DNA of 64,000 nt from NCBI GenBank assembly GCA_977006965.1, contig OZ345375.1:620001-684000 (forward strand). Reading direction: 5' to 3'. The stretch is from Phymatolithon calcareum (taxonomy: Eukaryota > Rhodophyta > Florideophyceae > Hapalidiales). Made by a program: the position numbers and the translations under genes. The notes under the pieces were generated by a model. That model did not search any database. It was not told the origin of the DNA and saw nothing but the letters and a program-made list of their open reading frames with translations. Position 1 is the first letter of the stretch, and each line of letters begins with the position of its first letter. Positions 1-11,089 of this stretch are shown piece by piece.

Positions 1-3000
1 GCTTCAGCGCACCAGTGGCTTATATTAAGTTCTGGGGGAGGAAATGTATTTTCGTTAGCGTCGTCGAACGGTGGGGTTTGATGATGGACCGCGCGTTCAC
101 TGGTTGTGCTCATGAGATCAAGTGTGCTTCCCCGATTTCTTTACCTCGGTGTCCACTTACCGCACTCCCTATCCGTGGCCGATTTTCTGAGCAATATCCG
201 CCCTTCCGGGCATCGAGGCGCAGTACACCCCACGGTGAAGATGCATTGGCCTAAGAAGACTTTTCGAGGGACTGATGATTCACAAAGCTGGACTGACAGC
301 CTTTTACAAGATGGCAAGGTCGGAAATCTCCATGCTCTAACGTTCTGTCCACTTCCTTCTCAGGACAGGGCGTGCGAGCGGTACATCTGTTGGATAACAT
401 CGTCTCTCTACTTCCACGAGCCGTGGAGAGTCTACAAATCCGGCGAGCACGTAGTTCCCACGCATTGGTGCTTGCCCTACGGCAGGATTCCGACATCAAG
501 GTCACCTTTTGATATGCCGTACGCGGGTAAGTAAGAGAAGCGTTTTAAGTTCTAAGACATCGGGCACGCATCTTGGCATACGACCGAAATCCTGTCCTAG
601 CTTCTTTCTAACTAGCTTGAATTTTGTTGCTCAATTCATCTGTTCACTCTTTCTGACTGATCGCAGAGTCCAGACTCCTCCGCTAGTGTCACGACCTTAT
701 CTTCAAACTGCTGTCTATACTGTCCTCCTTAATCCACGGCCGTTTATTTCACTTACCCTCGCAATGCTTACGGATGTTTCCAGCAAGCTCCGACATATCA
801 TGAGGAACGAAACAGTAACCAGTTCTTCAATCGTTGGATTTTATTCAGCCCTCATTCTTGTCGGCCTACTCTCGTCGCTCGCCAAAGAGTCCAATATAGC
901 AGAAATGGCTTGGCACTTGTTTTCCATATGCCCTCTAGTTCGTCGAGCTTGTTCATAATGTTCACGTCTTAGAAAACAGTCTCCCTTCCTCCCTGTACAG
1001 ATTCCGACCTATTGTCGCCAGAACGTTCTCTTTCATGCTACAAATCGAACGAAGTGCTTGGATATAGCCTTTGCATGGACCAGCATGCGCAAAGAGTGTT
1101 GACAGCTCCGATTCTTCGGTCTTGCGTATAATCGACCAGATTAGAGCGTTTGTCATCCACGAGAGAGAATTCATCTCGCAGTTTCCGAGTTTCAAACAAG
1201 TTGAGTGGGAAAATGGCTTCGGTTCCAATAATGAGACAAGATGGAGCGCCGGAGTGCCTTCTTTGCGGTCCGAAGCTATGTATAGCTACAGAGAGCTGGA
1301 GTGGAATAGAATGTAAGTTCTTCCCCTCTTCGAAAGAACTTGAGAATTGTTCGACAGCCCATTTCACTTGTGTGGTCGCCCGTTCGGCATTATGTTCAGT
1401 GGGAAATTTCTTTCGGATGTTCAGGCTTCCTGATGTTGGCGTTTCATTCTCCCTTCTGGGCAACGGGACGCAGCTAACAACAAGTAGCTGCTGAAATGCT
1501 CTTTGCCTTTGTGAGGGTACAATTGTTAGTCGCAGTTCTTCGAACAGACACATCGCTTGTGTTTATCTGCAAAATCCAAGGACAAGGCTCGCAAGAGCTA
1601 TGGCAGATGTGATACTTTCGAGTGTAAGAACACTTCTGTGCTGTAATTACAGCAAATTGAGGGTTTCAACCCTCGAGGACCGCGTGGAGGATCAAATCGG
1701 AGATAAACATTCTGGGTGAAACATAATGTCACTTTGAAGATTTGACATCCGCTATTGACGAAGTTAGCAAGCCGTGAATTATTTTCCGACGTTCTCCTTC
1801 TGATCATCTCGGTAGCAACGGTGAAATGTCGCCACACTCTATAAAAACCAAACCGTCTTGGACACCACTTACATTGCGCATCCTACGAGCTCGTACAAAA
1901 TAGAAGCGGACCTAATATGACATTTGAAGGCTGTGTGATAGACTTCGGCAAATCATCTTTGAACCTATCACCCGTAACTTGTTTTCTGTTTCATTTTGGA
2001 CAGTGCCAAAGCCTTTGCTCGTCGTGATCATCAGATGCTCCCAAGCGAGTTGTAATTCGATGCGAGTACCATATGCTTTTCTCCTCTGGGGTTGGAATAA
2101 ACAAAAAGCTGATAACATTAGATTAAGTTCAGTTTTCACGATTCTTGATTTTGGTGCGACATGAACTAGTCGCGGAAGTTTGATCCAGAAACAAGTACCA
2201 CCAGGAGCTTGATGTACGCCTTGGCTTGTCTCGTGTCAGTCCATTGGCACAGGACACGCACTGAGTTTTCAAAGCCATGGTTTCGATTCCGAATCTAGCA
2301 TAACAGAGAAAGTAGTAGCCAAGTTGTTTAGTCAGTTGTCGTATTTGACAACTAGGAATCGACTTTTGATCTTGAGATATTCATTACCCTTGCCAATTCT
2401 TTGACCTTAGTCGAGGCCGCTGTCATACTGGTGAATAGAAACAAGATAAACACATAAATGGGCAGTGGGTGTGTTGGATCGGAAACGGGCTTATGTCACC
2501 TTTCGTGAAGTACCAGAAATTCCACACTGTTTTATGTCACAAATTTAGTGTATTGAAAAAAGACTTTCAGTGCATTTAGTAGTCCTCAATCTGAAGAACA
2601 CTCCTAAAAGGAAACCTTTTCTGGCAGACTCAGCGTTAAAATAAGTGCACTTCTGGAACCCCTCGAATTGCAATACGGAGGGAAGGTAGAAGATTAGTGC
2701 TATTCTTCCACCTCACGACTACCTGTAAAAAAGTGCTAAAAACGGGTTTCAACTAAAGCGTTTAACATCAGCTGTTAGCCGTTTTACTTCCTCCTGTAGA
2801 GAGAGGATCCCATTAATCCAGCTTGACATTCTAGACTATGCTTTTTTTTTCGCAATGTAGACGCAGTTTATCGGCCTGTGCATTTTCAGTGAGAAAAAAG
2901 CGAAATTGTTCAAGAAGGATCACGATATATCATTGTGTTCACTGAGCCTCGCGTGACGGGCGCCTTCGAAAATCAACGAAAAATAGAGACCTTCAATTGT

Positions 3001-3168
3001 GAGAGTTGCAGTTTGCCAGCGAACTACAGCTCACTTGAAGTGCACCGGTGACCTTAAATTAGTATATTTTAGATATCTTTGGAGTCCAGAAAGGCCGTTC
3101 GGGTGGAATTCTGCATGTTTTCACGTTGGTGGGTTGTAGTTAAGAGTGGTTCAACAAAGAAGTTCCGA
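1..3168. other. Gene-poor stretch, no gene recognised
   Basis: I see no supported gene here. The longest open frame with an ATG is on the minus strand at about 1038-1553 (171 codons); it has no recognisable motif and could be chance or a decayed transposon. The plus-strand open frame at 509-958 starts only at a non-ATG codon. Bases 65-95 share a short match with 8980-9000 (a run around gtttgatgatggaccg), hinting at a dispersed repeat. Confidence 0.4.
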
Positions 3169-3352
3169 TTATAGACTGCCAAAAAAACCACTGGAATCGT
3201 GGAAGATTAATATGATAGCGTGGATTGCATGAGGCATTGTCCCGGTAGAGATTAGTTTTTTACTTATTTTTGAGTGTAATGGCATACATCGGTGTACGAA
3301 ATTTGTACACACATTTGCACCCCTGTCTCGACATTTGGCACAGGAGAGCGCA

Positions 3353-4966
3353 ATGCGCAAATTGCTCACTCCTGTTTCGATTATGATACCACGTGTACAG
3401 TTCGAACGCATACAGCCACAAAGCTCCAGCCCGCTTCTTATTTGCATAGAGATGCGCGTCGTCCCGAAGCCGAAATCGTCAGCCTCCGTCACTGCCATGG
3501 AGCCGACATGGCTCAGTCTCGTAACAACGACTGCGATATCGATTGCAACCATACTGGGAACTGGAATTCTAGGGCTCCCAGTTTCACTCCACAAGGCAGG
3601 AATTTGGCCATTTCTTTTCAACTTTACCATTTCAATGTTCGCGCAAGTTGGCGTCGTCGTCGCCATGACTGAGCTTTTACAACGAGCTTACGCAATGTCC
3701 TCAAAAAGTGTACTGGCTGCTACCGAACCGTTCTCGCTTGAGCACGAATACCATTCGCTGGGGGGCGAAAACGACGACTTCCACTCTTCTGACCAACCTT
3801 TCCTCGACGGTGCAGAGTCTGCCGATTTTGAATCGCCGTCATTGCATACGATGTCTAAGCTTTTTCTAAACCATTGGAGCCTGCAGTATTTATTCGAGGG
3901 CTTTGTGTTGCTGCATTTTGTTTCCATTATGTCGTCATACGCGCTTGCCGCACCTCAGGCGTTCCGTCAGCTTGTACCTGCATTTGCCGCGCTCAGCGCA
4001 AGAACGGCAACTGGAATTTTTGCAATTTGCGCTTCGCTGCTCGTCATTTTTCTCGTTCCATTATTATTGCCCCTGTTGACATTCGCTACGTTCGCGAAAG
4101 GAGGACTTCTTTCAATTTTGGTTATCATTACAATCTGGGTTGGTTTTGAAATCCAAGAGTCATCAACATCTACTTGGGGTCTCGCCACCGTGGAACCATT
4201 TCTCATGGGAATTATTGCACTTAGCGGCGTTGTCAACCTTATGCCTGTCACATTCCAAGCTTGCCTTGCCAGCTGCGGCACACACAGGCCAACCACGGTC
4301 AGTAAGTCCTTCATTGTCAGTTATCGCCGTGCCACTGTATTGGGCGTTGTTCTTTGCTACCTTCTCAACGTTGGATGGTGCATTGCGGTTCTCATGTGCG
4401 TTCCGCAGACGTCTTCCGCCGTCCACTCTACGTCATTGACTGAAGCCCATGCAGCTGGTGAAATCTCCACTGTGCCCCTCATTGAGGTACTGGAAGCCCG
4501 CGGCGGAAATTTGAACGATGTTATCGCTTTCATGATTGATCTGTTCATCGCTGTCAGTCTTACGATTTCCTTTTTCGTTATGGGGATCGGCATGAAGCAC
4601 GCTCTCGACGGACAACTCAAGGCGCTCGTACCGGAATACAGCTCCTCGTTTCGGCGCATCTCTACGCGCTCACTGTACTATTTGGCATGGTTCGGGGCGG
4701 TGTTCCTGATTGCCTTTTTCAATCCCCATAGTTTCATTGCGCTACTTGCGGGAATTACAAGTCTATGTCTCAACGTGGAAGGTGGCGTGTTTATCATGTA
4801 CATGCTAGTGCAAAGCAGGCGGCAAATTCGAAATCAAATTGTTCTGGGATCTGCGTTATCGGACAAGGCTTCCGCTTTGCTCGTTGTATCCGTGGGCGCG
4901 TATTTTTCGCTCGCCGTTCTTATCGACCTTGTTTTTTACTTACCATATGCGTTCCAGGGGAGGTAA
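3353..4966 (+). CDS. Amino acid/auxin permease (AAAP) family transporter
   Basis: A 537-residue membrane protein, uninterrupted. About 11 hydrophobic segments can be counted, the number usual for AAAP (SLC36/38-like) amino acid-proton or -sodium symporters. The first span (residues about 52-79) contains GTGILGLPV, the typical first-helix motif of the family. Spans two and three are separated by a long acidic, serine-rich loop (about 110-170), then further spans follow at about 177-203, 217-240, 242-265, 278-303, 325-350, 388-416, 440-485 (two) and 505-532. Likely role: amino acid transport across the plasma or vacuolar membrane; substrate cannot be read. The start is uncertain: ATGs at 3353, 3452 and 3497 are all in frame. 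The one at 3497 has the best context (gccATGg) and begins just before span one; 3353 is the longest. No intron is needed. It converges with the ATP-citrate lyase gene downstream. Confidence 0.85.
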   Translation: MRKLLTPVSIMIPRVQFERIQPQSSSPLLICIEMRVVPKPKSSASVTAMEPTWLSLVTTTAISIATILGTGILGLPVSLHKAGIWPFLFNFTISMFAQVGVVVAMTELLQRAYAMSSKSVLAATEPFSLEHEYHSLGGENDDFHSSDQPFLDGAESADFESPSLHTMSKLFLNHWSLQYLFEGFVLLHFVSIMSSYALAAPQAFRQLVPAFAALSARTATGIFAICASLLVIFLVPLLLPLLTFATFAKGGLLSILVIITIWVGFEIQESSTSTWGLATVEPFLMGIIALSGVVNLMPVTFQACLASCGTHRPTTVSKSFIVSYRRATVLGVVLCYLLNVGWCIAVLMCVPQTSSAVHSTSLTEAHAAGEISTVPLIEVLEARGGNLNDVIAFMIDLFIAVSLTISFFVMGIGMKHALDGQLKALVPEYSSSFRRISTRSLYYLAWFGAVFLIAFFNPHSFIALLAGITSLCLNVEGGVFIMYMLVQSRRQIRNQIVLGSALSDKASALLVVSVGAYFSLAVLIDLVFYLPYAFQGR

Positions 4967-5358
4967 TCCTTGATTCTTGTTTCGACCTCTGACTTCACTA
5001 ACACCGGTATAGCCAGTAGTATGCAATTTTGTTTCATCATTGTCAGATTGCGCCTGTCTTCGTGCCTATCGCTTAGCATGAATGTAGGCTGGAAAAGTGC
5101 CAGGCTCCTGCTAATTCCCCGACAGAAGTTACGGTGAATCTCCGAAGGCGACGATGCACTGTGTCAAAATTTTGTTCCTCTGCTTCTTCAAAGAAGCTTG
5201 CAACTTTTAATTCCGGACTGTCTACAATTTCGCAAAGCATTTCGTATAGACTGCCTGCCAGCTTCAAATTTTACTGTTGCCTCGTGCGTTGACATGAAGC
5301 TCCGCTCTTGTCAATAGTCAAAAACGATTGCACAGCCCCTTCCCACCTTGCTATAATT
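4967..5358. other. Shared 3' region of two convergent genes
   Basis: 392 bp lie between the stops of the permease (+) and ATP-citrate lyase A (-). It presumably holds both 3' UTRs and polyadenylation sites. No separate gene is seen. Confidence 0.5.
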
Positions 5359-6687
5359 TTAAAGACCTTCTTCAATCCATTTCGCCGCAAGCGATACAAT
5401 GTACGTCATGTTAGTTTCCGGGCCATACACCTCAATCGGAATATCTAATTCGGACCCAAGGTCGCGCATGAGCTGCAGCCCAGCTTTGTAGTTCGGGCCG
5501 CCGCGTCGCACGAACACCTTTACCTTTGCGCCCTGCAATTTTCCGTGGAAATCCTTAAGCGCTTGCTGGAGACCGCCAAGGGTCGCGGCGATATCACTGA
5601 AGTTCGCCACACCGCCTCCACAAAGTAGAGCGCGGCGACGGCCGTCAGGGTCGCGGGTAACGAGATCCAGTAGAGTTCTGGCGTACAGGTACGTTTCTTG
5701 CTCTTTTGGATTACCAGAGTACTCGGCGTAATTGCCCAGCTCGTCGCCGTAACCAATCTGAACAATTTGGTCAGCGTAGATGACGGAGGCACCACCGCCA
5801 GCAACCATGGTCCACATCCGTCCTTTCGGGTTAAGTACGGAGAGTTTCAGCGACGCTCCCGACCGGTCGTCCATGGCTTGTACGGTGCGCTCTTCGAGGC
5901 ATTTCTCGCGCCCCCAAGGCTCTGGAAATTCAAGGTCATTACCCCATAATTTTATGTTTTGGAACTGAGCGTAACTGTCAAGCTCGACACGTGAGTCCAA
6001 AATGACGGGGAGGCCGTCGTTATCAATCGCGAATGGATTCATCTCCAGCATCGTCATGTCCAGGTCAACATACGCTTTAAAACACATCGCGATAAATTCG
6101 GCAAGGACAGGGACATGCGCAGGCGGAATACTGGGATCGGTGAGTAGAGGACTAATGACGACGTCAGTGTTAATGCTGGTCTCGTCCCCAGGGACGCCAC
6201 AAGGGACGAAGGTGGACTTGACCTTGTCCCAATTATCCTCAATGTCGACACCACCGCACGCTCCAAAACTCACGGTGTCGCCCTCGCGCTCGGTCTGGAT
6301 CGACAGATAGTACTCATGCTCGTGCGGCACAAATGGTTCGATGACAAAAGTTGTGAGGGTTCCCTTGACACCGGAGATTTCGAGGTCGGTGTTCATCCGA
6401 TCCGCGATGAATTTCTGTGCCGCCTGGTAATCCCCGTTGAGCAAGACGAGATTGTTCTTGCCGCGCTTGCCAAACAACATGTCTGGTTTCACCACAAGTT
6501 TATCCTCATTCAACCAAGGATTTCTTACCGCGAGAGCTTTGTAGAATGATGCTGGATTGCGCTCCAATTGCACTGCGGATACCTGGGCGCTCCGGCCGGC
6601 AGTCTTGCCTAGCTTAACGCCCTGGGCGAGCGCTTGTTTCACGATGAGACGCTTACCATCATATTCTCTGACCTTCTTTCGCGCCAT
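5359..6687 (-). CDS. ACLA: ATP-citrate synthase (lyase), subunit A
   Basis: A 442-residue intronless gene for the A subunit of heteromeric ATP-citrate lyase, which with subunit B cleaves citrate with ATP and CoA into acetyl-CoA and oxaloacetate in the cytosol, feeding lipid and isoprenoid synthesis. The start MARKKVREYDGKRL matches the plant-type A subunit, supporting the ATG at 6687; plant proteins are about 423 residues, so the length fits. The N-terminal two thirds is an ATP-grasp fold related to succinyl-CoA synthetase beta, including LEMNPFAID near residue 215. The C-terminal part, from VAGGGASVIYAD (about residue 296) through GGGVANFSD (about 360), is the citrate-binding domain. The separate A gene is typical of plants, algae and some fungi, whereas animals have a fused enzyme. 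No B subunit gene is in the window. Confidence 0.95.
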   Translation of the reverse strand: MARKKVREYDGKRLIVKQALAQGVKLGKTAGRSAQVSAVQLERNPASFYKALAVRNPWLNEDKLVVKPDMLFGKRGKNNLVLLNGDYQAAQKFIADRMNTDLEISGVKGTLTTFVIEPFVPHEHEYYLSIQTEREGDTVSFGACGGVDIEDNWDKVKSTFVPCGVPGDETSINTDVVISPLLTDPSIPPAHVPVLAEFIAMCFKAYVDLDMTMLEMNPFAIDNDGLPVILDSRVELDSYAQFQNIKLWGNDLEFPEPWGREKCLEERTVQAMDDRSGASLKLSVLNPKGRMWTMVAGGGASVIYADQIVQIGYGDELGNYAEYSGNPKEQETYLYARTLLDLVTRDPDGRRRALLCGGGVANFSDIAATLGGLQQALKDFHGKLQGAKVKVFVRRGGPNYKAGLQLMRDLGSELDIPIEVYGPETNMTYIVSLAAKWIEEGL

Positions 6688-8784
6688 GATTCAACCTGAG
6701 TTGTCAATTTCACGACTTGTTGAACGCGGCCTGATTTCGTCTTGTAAGCATGCTTACCGCTTTGCTTGTGCAATCGCGGAGATCGATGTGAATTGACTCA
6801 TGGCACTGTCAGGAGAATGGTGGCCGACTTTGCTTTACGAAACCTCGCTGTGCATTTTTCTCATTGTCATACTTTTCTGGAACCCTAAATCTGGCAAGAT
6901 TTTGTCCTGCTAAAGATGGAGTTGACCATGATGGCTTGGTCTCATCGCCGCGCTCCGATGGACCACTGCAGATCGGCCCTCTGCGCCGTTCACTCCAGCT
7001 TCTGTCTCTGAGCGGAACTCATATGATGAGTAATAGCCGAGAACACTTAAATTGATTCGAACCTGTGCGCCTCAAAGAATACGCCCACCAGTGCCCTAAT
7101 CTTGTGTCAAATGAGCCATGCATATCCTTAAAAACTGGTCCTATTGATGCTTGCTTCATACGCTCGTCGCACATGAAAACTATTCTATTGCACTCGAAAG
7201 TCTCTAATCAAAATGCCGGCATGCACTAAGAAAATGGTGGACGACGTCAATGGTATTCAATTTTCCATGTCTCGCCATTGCTGAACCATATAATGCAGTG
7301 CGTTTGACACAAACTTGCTCGCTAATTGCCTCCGCTCCACTCCAATCCAAAACTTCACACGTACAGTAGACGAATTGCCGTTGGACTATGCGCCGGCTCT
7401 GGAGCCTCTGGTGATGCAACCCGTTCATTTTCGGTCGGCTGGTGTGAGTTGGCGCAATTCGAAGTAGTGAATCGTGGCTTTTCGATTTATGAGGAAGGAG
7501 AAGATCTGGCATAAAATATGGGACTATCTTAGGAGAACAAGAGCATTTGATTGAACGTGGCCTCATTCCTTGTGCGATAGTGAAAATGGGGTCCAGTTTT
7601 ACCAGATTGATCAAAATATCTTTCCGGCCACGCACCGTATCTCCGTTTGGAACTCAACTCATTCGCAACCTTAACGGTACGTATCCAGGAGGTCAATCAG
7701 ACACACCACTGTATGGGCTTGCTTTGACCATCTTTTGGAGTATTGACACGGAGCACCTGCTTTCAGAGCTTGCCCCTTCGCGCGTGATATCTGAGAGCCG
7801 AGATACGCGTCATCTACTGTACAGCTCCCACGTACGCCAAGTACTTTTACTTTCTCACCAGTCGCTGCGCTGGACGAGGGTTCCAGATGAACCAACACAA
7901 AACGCAAGATTGGCCACCCATTCCTCGCCCGACCATCCGCTCGTCTGCGCTCTCCCATGCTCCTGCAGATTCAATGCGGCCATGGAGGTTCTCGTGTCTA
8001 CGAGAAGGACGGTGACCGGCTGCGGAAAGGACTTGTTTCCCCATATACGGTACCTTGGCACGTTTGTGGGATCAACTGCGGCTACAATATTGATTGTCCA
8101 TCTTTTGCACAGTTGATGCTGCATACAATATGACAAAGATGCAGAAGTATTTGTGCTTCTCCATTGAACCTGCGTTATTCTTATCGTCGGTCCTTCAGGT
8201 CCCACACGAGACCGTGGCCGTTCGACGTTCACGGCGATAAAGCAAACGGCTACAGAACGATGATTGAGACGAGAAGGCACTTTCGTAAACGTTCCATTTT
8301 TGTCGCTGTTTCGTCCCGGCTCGTCAATCAATATCTCATCACGAAGTACCAGGCGACATACACTGAATCGAAGAATCCTGGTCCGACAGTTGTGGGGCAT
8401 CGATGTTAGCTCCCGAGCAAGCGTTATGCCCGTAGGATGTTCTTAGCTTTTGGCCCCGAGTCGGGAGTTATATGAACTCAGTAGGCCGCATCCCATGGCA
8501 ATGCTAGTCGAAATCAAACAAAGTGTCAACTAGTATCTGCGACACACCCCTGCGCATTCTGGTTGTCCGACAGCACAGGCTGCACCTGGACCGGAAACCT
8601 AGGCCGTCTCTGCAAAATGGACACCAGTGGCCGCGGTATTTGATATGCGAAGAATCAATGTCTCGCACTGTGTTGCTAGACAAGCTCATGTGCCCACATG
8701 TTGCCGACTGTATTGTCAATAGAAGACAATGCTTCAAACTTTCTTTCTTTCTTTATTGCAGAAACGTTAACTAAAGTTAGCACC
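6688..8784. other. Intergenic stretch without a recognised gene
   Basis: This contains the upstream region of ATP-citrate lyase A and then unassigned sequence. The only open frames of note are the minus-strand frame at 7855-8400 (listed separately) and a plus-strand frame at 7547-8116 that overlaps it and looks like its shadow. Confidence 0.4.
7855..8400 (-). CDS. Unrecognised open frame, possibly a decayed gene
   Basis: An ATG-started 181-codon frame in a locally GC-richer stretch. I do not recognise it. In the next frame, starting near 8164, there is a short run MEKHKYFCIFVILYAAS that looks like a signal peptide, so a frameshift or intron in a secreted protein gene is conceivable. After the stop at 7855 coding-like sequence continues to about 7671 in another frame, again suggesting an unmodelled intron or decay. 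It could equally be chance. Confidence 0.2.
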   Translation of the reverse strand: MPHNCRTRILRFSVCRLVLRDEILIDEPGRNSDKNGTFTKVPSRLNHRSVAVCFIAVNVERPRSRVGPEGPTIRITQVQWRSTNTSASLSYCMQHQLCKRWTINIVAAVDPTNVPRYRIWGNKSFPQPVTVLLVDTRTSMAALNLQEHGRAQTSGWSGEEWVANLAFCVGSSGTLVQRSDW

Positions 8785-9180
8785 TGGGGATGCTTTCAAA
8801 CATCCCCTCATTGTTCACGAATTTGAGTACTTCGAGCGGTTTCTCATTGCATATTGGGTCGTATTCAACCGAGCCATCTTGAAAAGTTGCTACCAGTGAG
8901 CAGCATTGTGAGGCAAGCTGATTGAGGGCAGTTTCAGCGCCCCTTTGAGTAAAATTGTATACTCCTAAGGTTTGCCGAATGATGCGGTTTGATGACGGAC
9001 CGTGTAGCTTCTAGGGTTAGGCGTATATTTTAATGCCTCACCAGACTTGAATCTGTAATGCCTCATCGAGCAAGGTCGTCCTCTTTTTCGTCCCCGGGGA
9101 GCCCACAGTGGCTTGTGTTTCACCCTGACATCGTTCCCGTGCATCTACCTCACGTTTCGCAGGTGCTGGCGAAGTCTGTG
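8785..9180 (-). pseudogene. Decayed coding remnant, basic GRKRGRP motif and C-terminal tail
   Basis: On the minus strand a stop-free run from about 8995 down to a stop near 8785 gives a protein-like C-terminus (including VEYDPICNEKPLEVLKF). Just upstream, in another frame around 9080, the basic AT-hook-like run RGRKRGRP appears. Several frame changes and stops separate the pieces. I read it as a transposase or other mobile-element protein in decay; the family is not identified. Confidence 0.3.
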
Positions 9181-9323
9181 GAGTTCTAGCCGCAATTGCG
9201 CAGACATAGCGCTACTATCCGTTAGTTCATCATTCAAACTTAAAGGCAGAATCTACGCCGACAGAACCTCGGTCCGGTCATGCTTCTGTATGATACAGGA
9301 GTGAAAGTAAGGGAGTCGGTTAG

Positions 9324-9395
9324 AGTCGTGTGTAACACAAACATGGGCACACTAAATTCAGTCGTGTGTAACACAAACATGGGCACACTAAATTC
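9324..9395. repeat. Two exact 36-bp tandem copies
   Basis: The 36-bp unit beginning agtcgtgtgtaacac is present twice head to tail (9324-9359 and 9360-9395) with a partial third start at 9396. No coding role is evident. Confidence 0.9.
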
Positions 9396-9580
9396 AGTCG
9401 TGCAGTTGTGTGTCGCAGTAGCTCCGTGCAACTGAAACGGTGGTCGGCACTTCTCCTGTGCCATGGATGGATCATAAAAGGCGAAAAGGTTACTATGAGG
9501 TAAAGCTATAGCGAAAGAGTATCGGCTTCTTGTGATGGAATTCGATTGTAGAATAGGTTCTGCTTTCAAACGAGACATGC

Positions 9581-9761
9581 TGTAGTGCCTCCCGTTTCGC
9601 CAATGCGAAAGTCTCCCGGTACAGAACCTTGCGTCCAACAATAGTCGTCCGTCCGGATCTGACGTACAGTTGCAATAGTTTCTTGACCTCCTCCAAGGTG
9701 AGATATATCTGTAGTGCCTCTCGTATCACTATTGCGACAATTTCCGCGTACAGAACCTTGC
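9581..9761. repeat. Two diverged 52-bp direct repeats
   Basis: 9581-9632 and 9710-9761 both start tgtagtgcct and both end gtacagaaccttgc, with mismatches between. Spacing start to start is 129 bp. They look like remains of a tandem repeat; function unknown. Confidence 0.6.
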
Positions 9762-11089
9762 AGTTGTTATCGTTTCACTTGCAATACGAATATTGTGGAA
9801 AGAGAGGAACAAAGAGGGAATGGAATGTTTTAGCTAAAAGAAAGGTTGGTGAAAGATGATAAAGGTTGAGTTGTCTCTAGTTTATATAGAGGGTCAGGCT
9901 TCCACAGAAGTTGACTGATCGAAGGTGTTGCTCATACTCTTTGTAACGGCAATCTCAGCAAGAACGCTACAGTGAATGATAGACCCGTTACCTTGTGAGC
10001 ATTAGTCGATATGCAAGCAAGTGTTCTGTCTCTACAAGTAGAGCTCCCGCTAATATAATTGCGAACTATTGGAAGAGAAGGAGCAATACGCAATACGTAC
10101 ATTTGTCGAACGATCGATGCAATATGGACTACAATACGATAGCACCGAGAAATATGGCTTGCAATACACGTTCTGTCGCCTCAGCCTTCTGACAACTTTC
10201 CCGAGCCAGCATGGCTCCCTAAATCCTCGGCCAACCAGGTACTGTGTGACTTATTTTAATCAGCCGGTCCTGGAGCGAACGGATTGCGTCGCGTTCATCA
10301 GCGACAATTACAGCCCTCACCGTGTCGTGTGCTGCACCAGTCGCAGTAGGATTGAAATACCTGCCTGAGCAGCAGTACGTACTGCAATACGAGCCGGATC
10401 TGCAGTACAGTATTGGTATTGCATATATTGCATTACAAATATACCACGATACCAAGCTGAACCACACCTCTTCCCCACTAGCGAGGTATCCCACCTGCCG
10501 AAGAGCGCACTGGACTTCTTACCCAGTCTGTTTCTCGCTCTCTCTAGCTCCCAGTTGTACCGATGATTCGCACACGGATAGATTTTCAATGAGTACGGGC
10601 TAGCTTCAATTTCTTGCGGGAGCTGAGCGCATCAATAGAGTTGCGTCTCATTCTTCCTTCATTAGAGCACCACAGGGCAACCTCTTGATAGTTCCTTGAA
10701 GGCATACTAATGTCCTCGATTCCACTTTACGTGCCACTTTTCCTTCACACGATTCCATCAGTCTGGTGGAATCGGGAAAGAGGACGCAAGGCACGTTCCA
10801 CGACCAGAGTTTAAATGTTGGACGTTTCCTTTACGACCCCGTTTCTTCTTGGCATTTGATGCACGGTCAATAGCTCGAACCCGTTGTTGTGGTGACATGT
10901 GTCATACACGCTCAAAGTTAGGACTCTTGAGATTGCCTTTGAATTACGCTCTTCTTTTAGATGAATGCAACGCTGAAGTGAGCACGACAGAAATTAGAAG
11001 CGAGCACTTCATTGGAATCATAAACATGGAAGAACGGAGTGATGGATGCCAACTAAGTCAAACAAATCATAGAAGACGCACGAAGTAAG
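9762..11089. other. No gene recognised; caatac/LQY-rich patch
   Basis: Unassigned sequence. At 10080-10440 the words caatac, gcaatac and gcagtac recur irregularly, so translated frames show repeated LQY. No regular period, start context or family motif supports a gene. Confidence 0.4.

Noticed and set aside
1038-1553. 171-codon minus-strand frame as a gene
   Set aside because: No motif, no supporting start context, and flanking sequence on the same strand is full of stops.
2215-2300. Possible tRNA-like sequence with tttcgattccgaatct
   Set aside because: The T loop context is wrong and no cloverleaf can be formed.
5359-6687. Succinyl-CoA ligase beta subunit
   Set aside because: The N-terminus MARKKVREYDGKRL and C-terminal citrate-binding region match ATP-citrate lyase A rather than succinyl-CoA ligase.
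7050-7140. tRNA-like B-box on the minus strand (caggttcgaatc)
   Set aside because: No matching T stem, acceptor stem or clear A-box can be drawn around it.
7547-8116. 189-codon plus-strand frame as a gene
   Set aside because: Its beginning is not an ATG and its protein is featureless; it overlaps the minus-strand frame and is likely a shadow.
9324-9395. CRISPR-like array
   Set aside because: Only two adjacent identical units without spacers, in eukaryotic-type sequence.
10060-10450. Tyrosine-rich LQY repeat protein
   Set aside because: The caatac words are irregular, frames are short and there is no conserved period.
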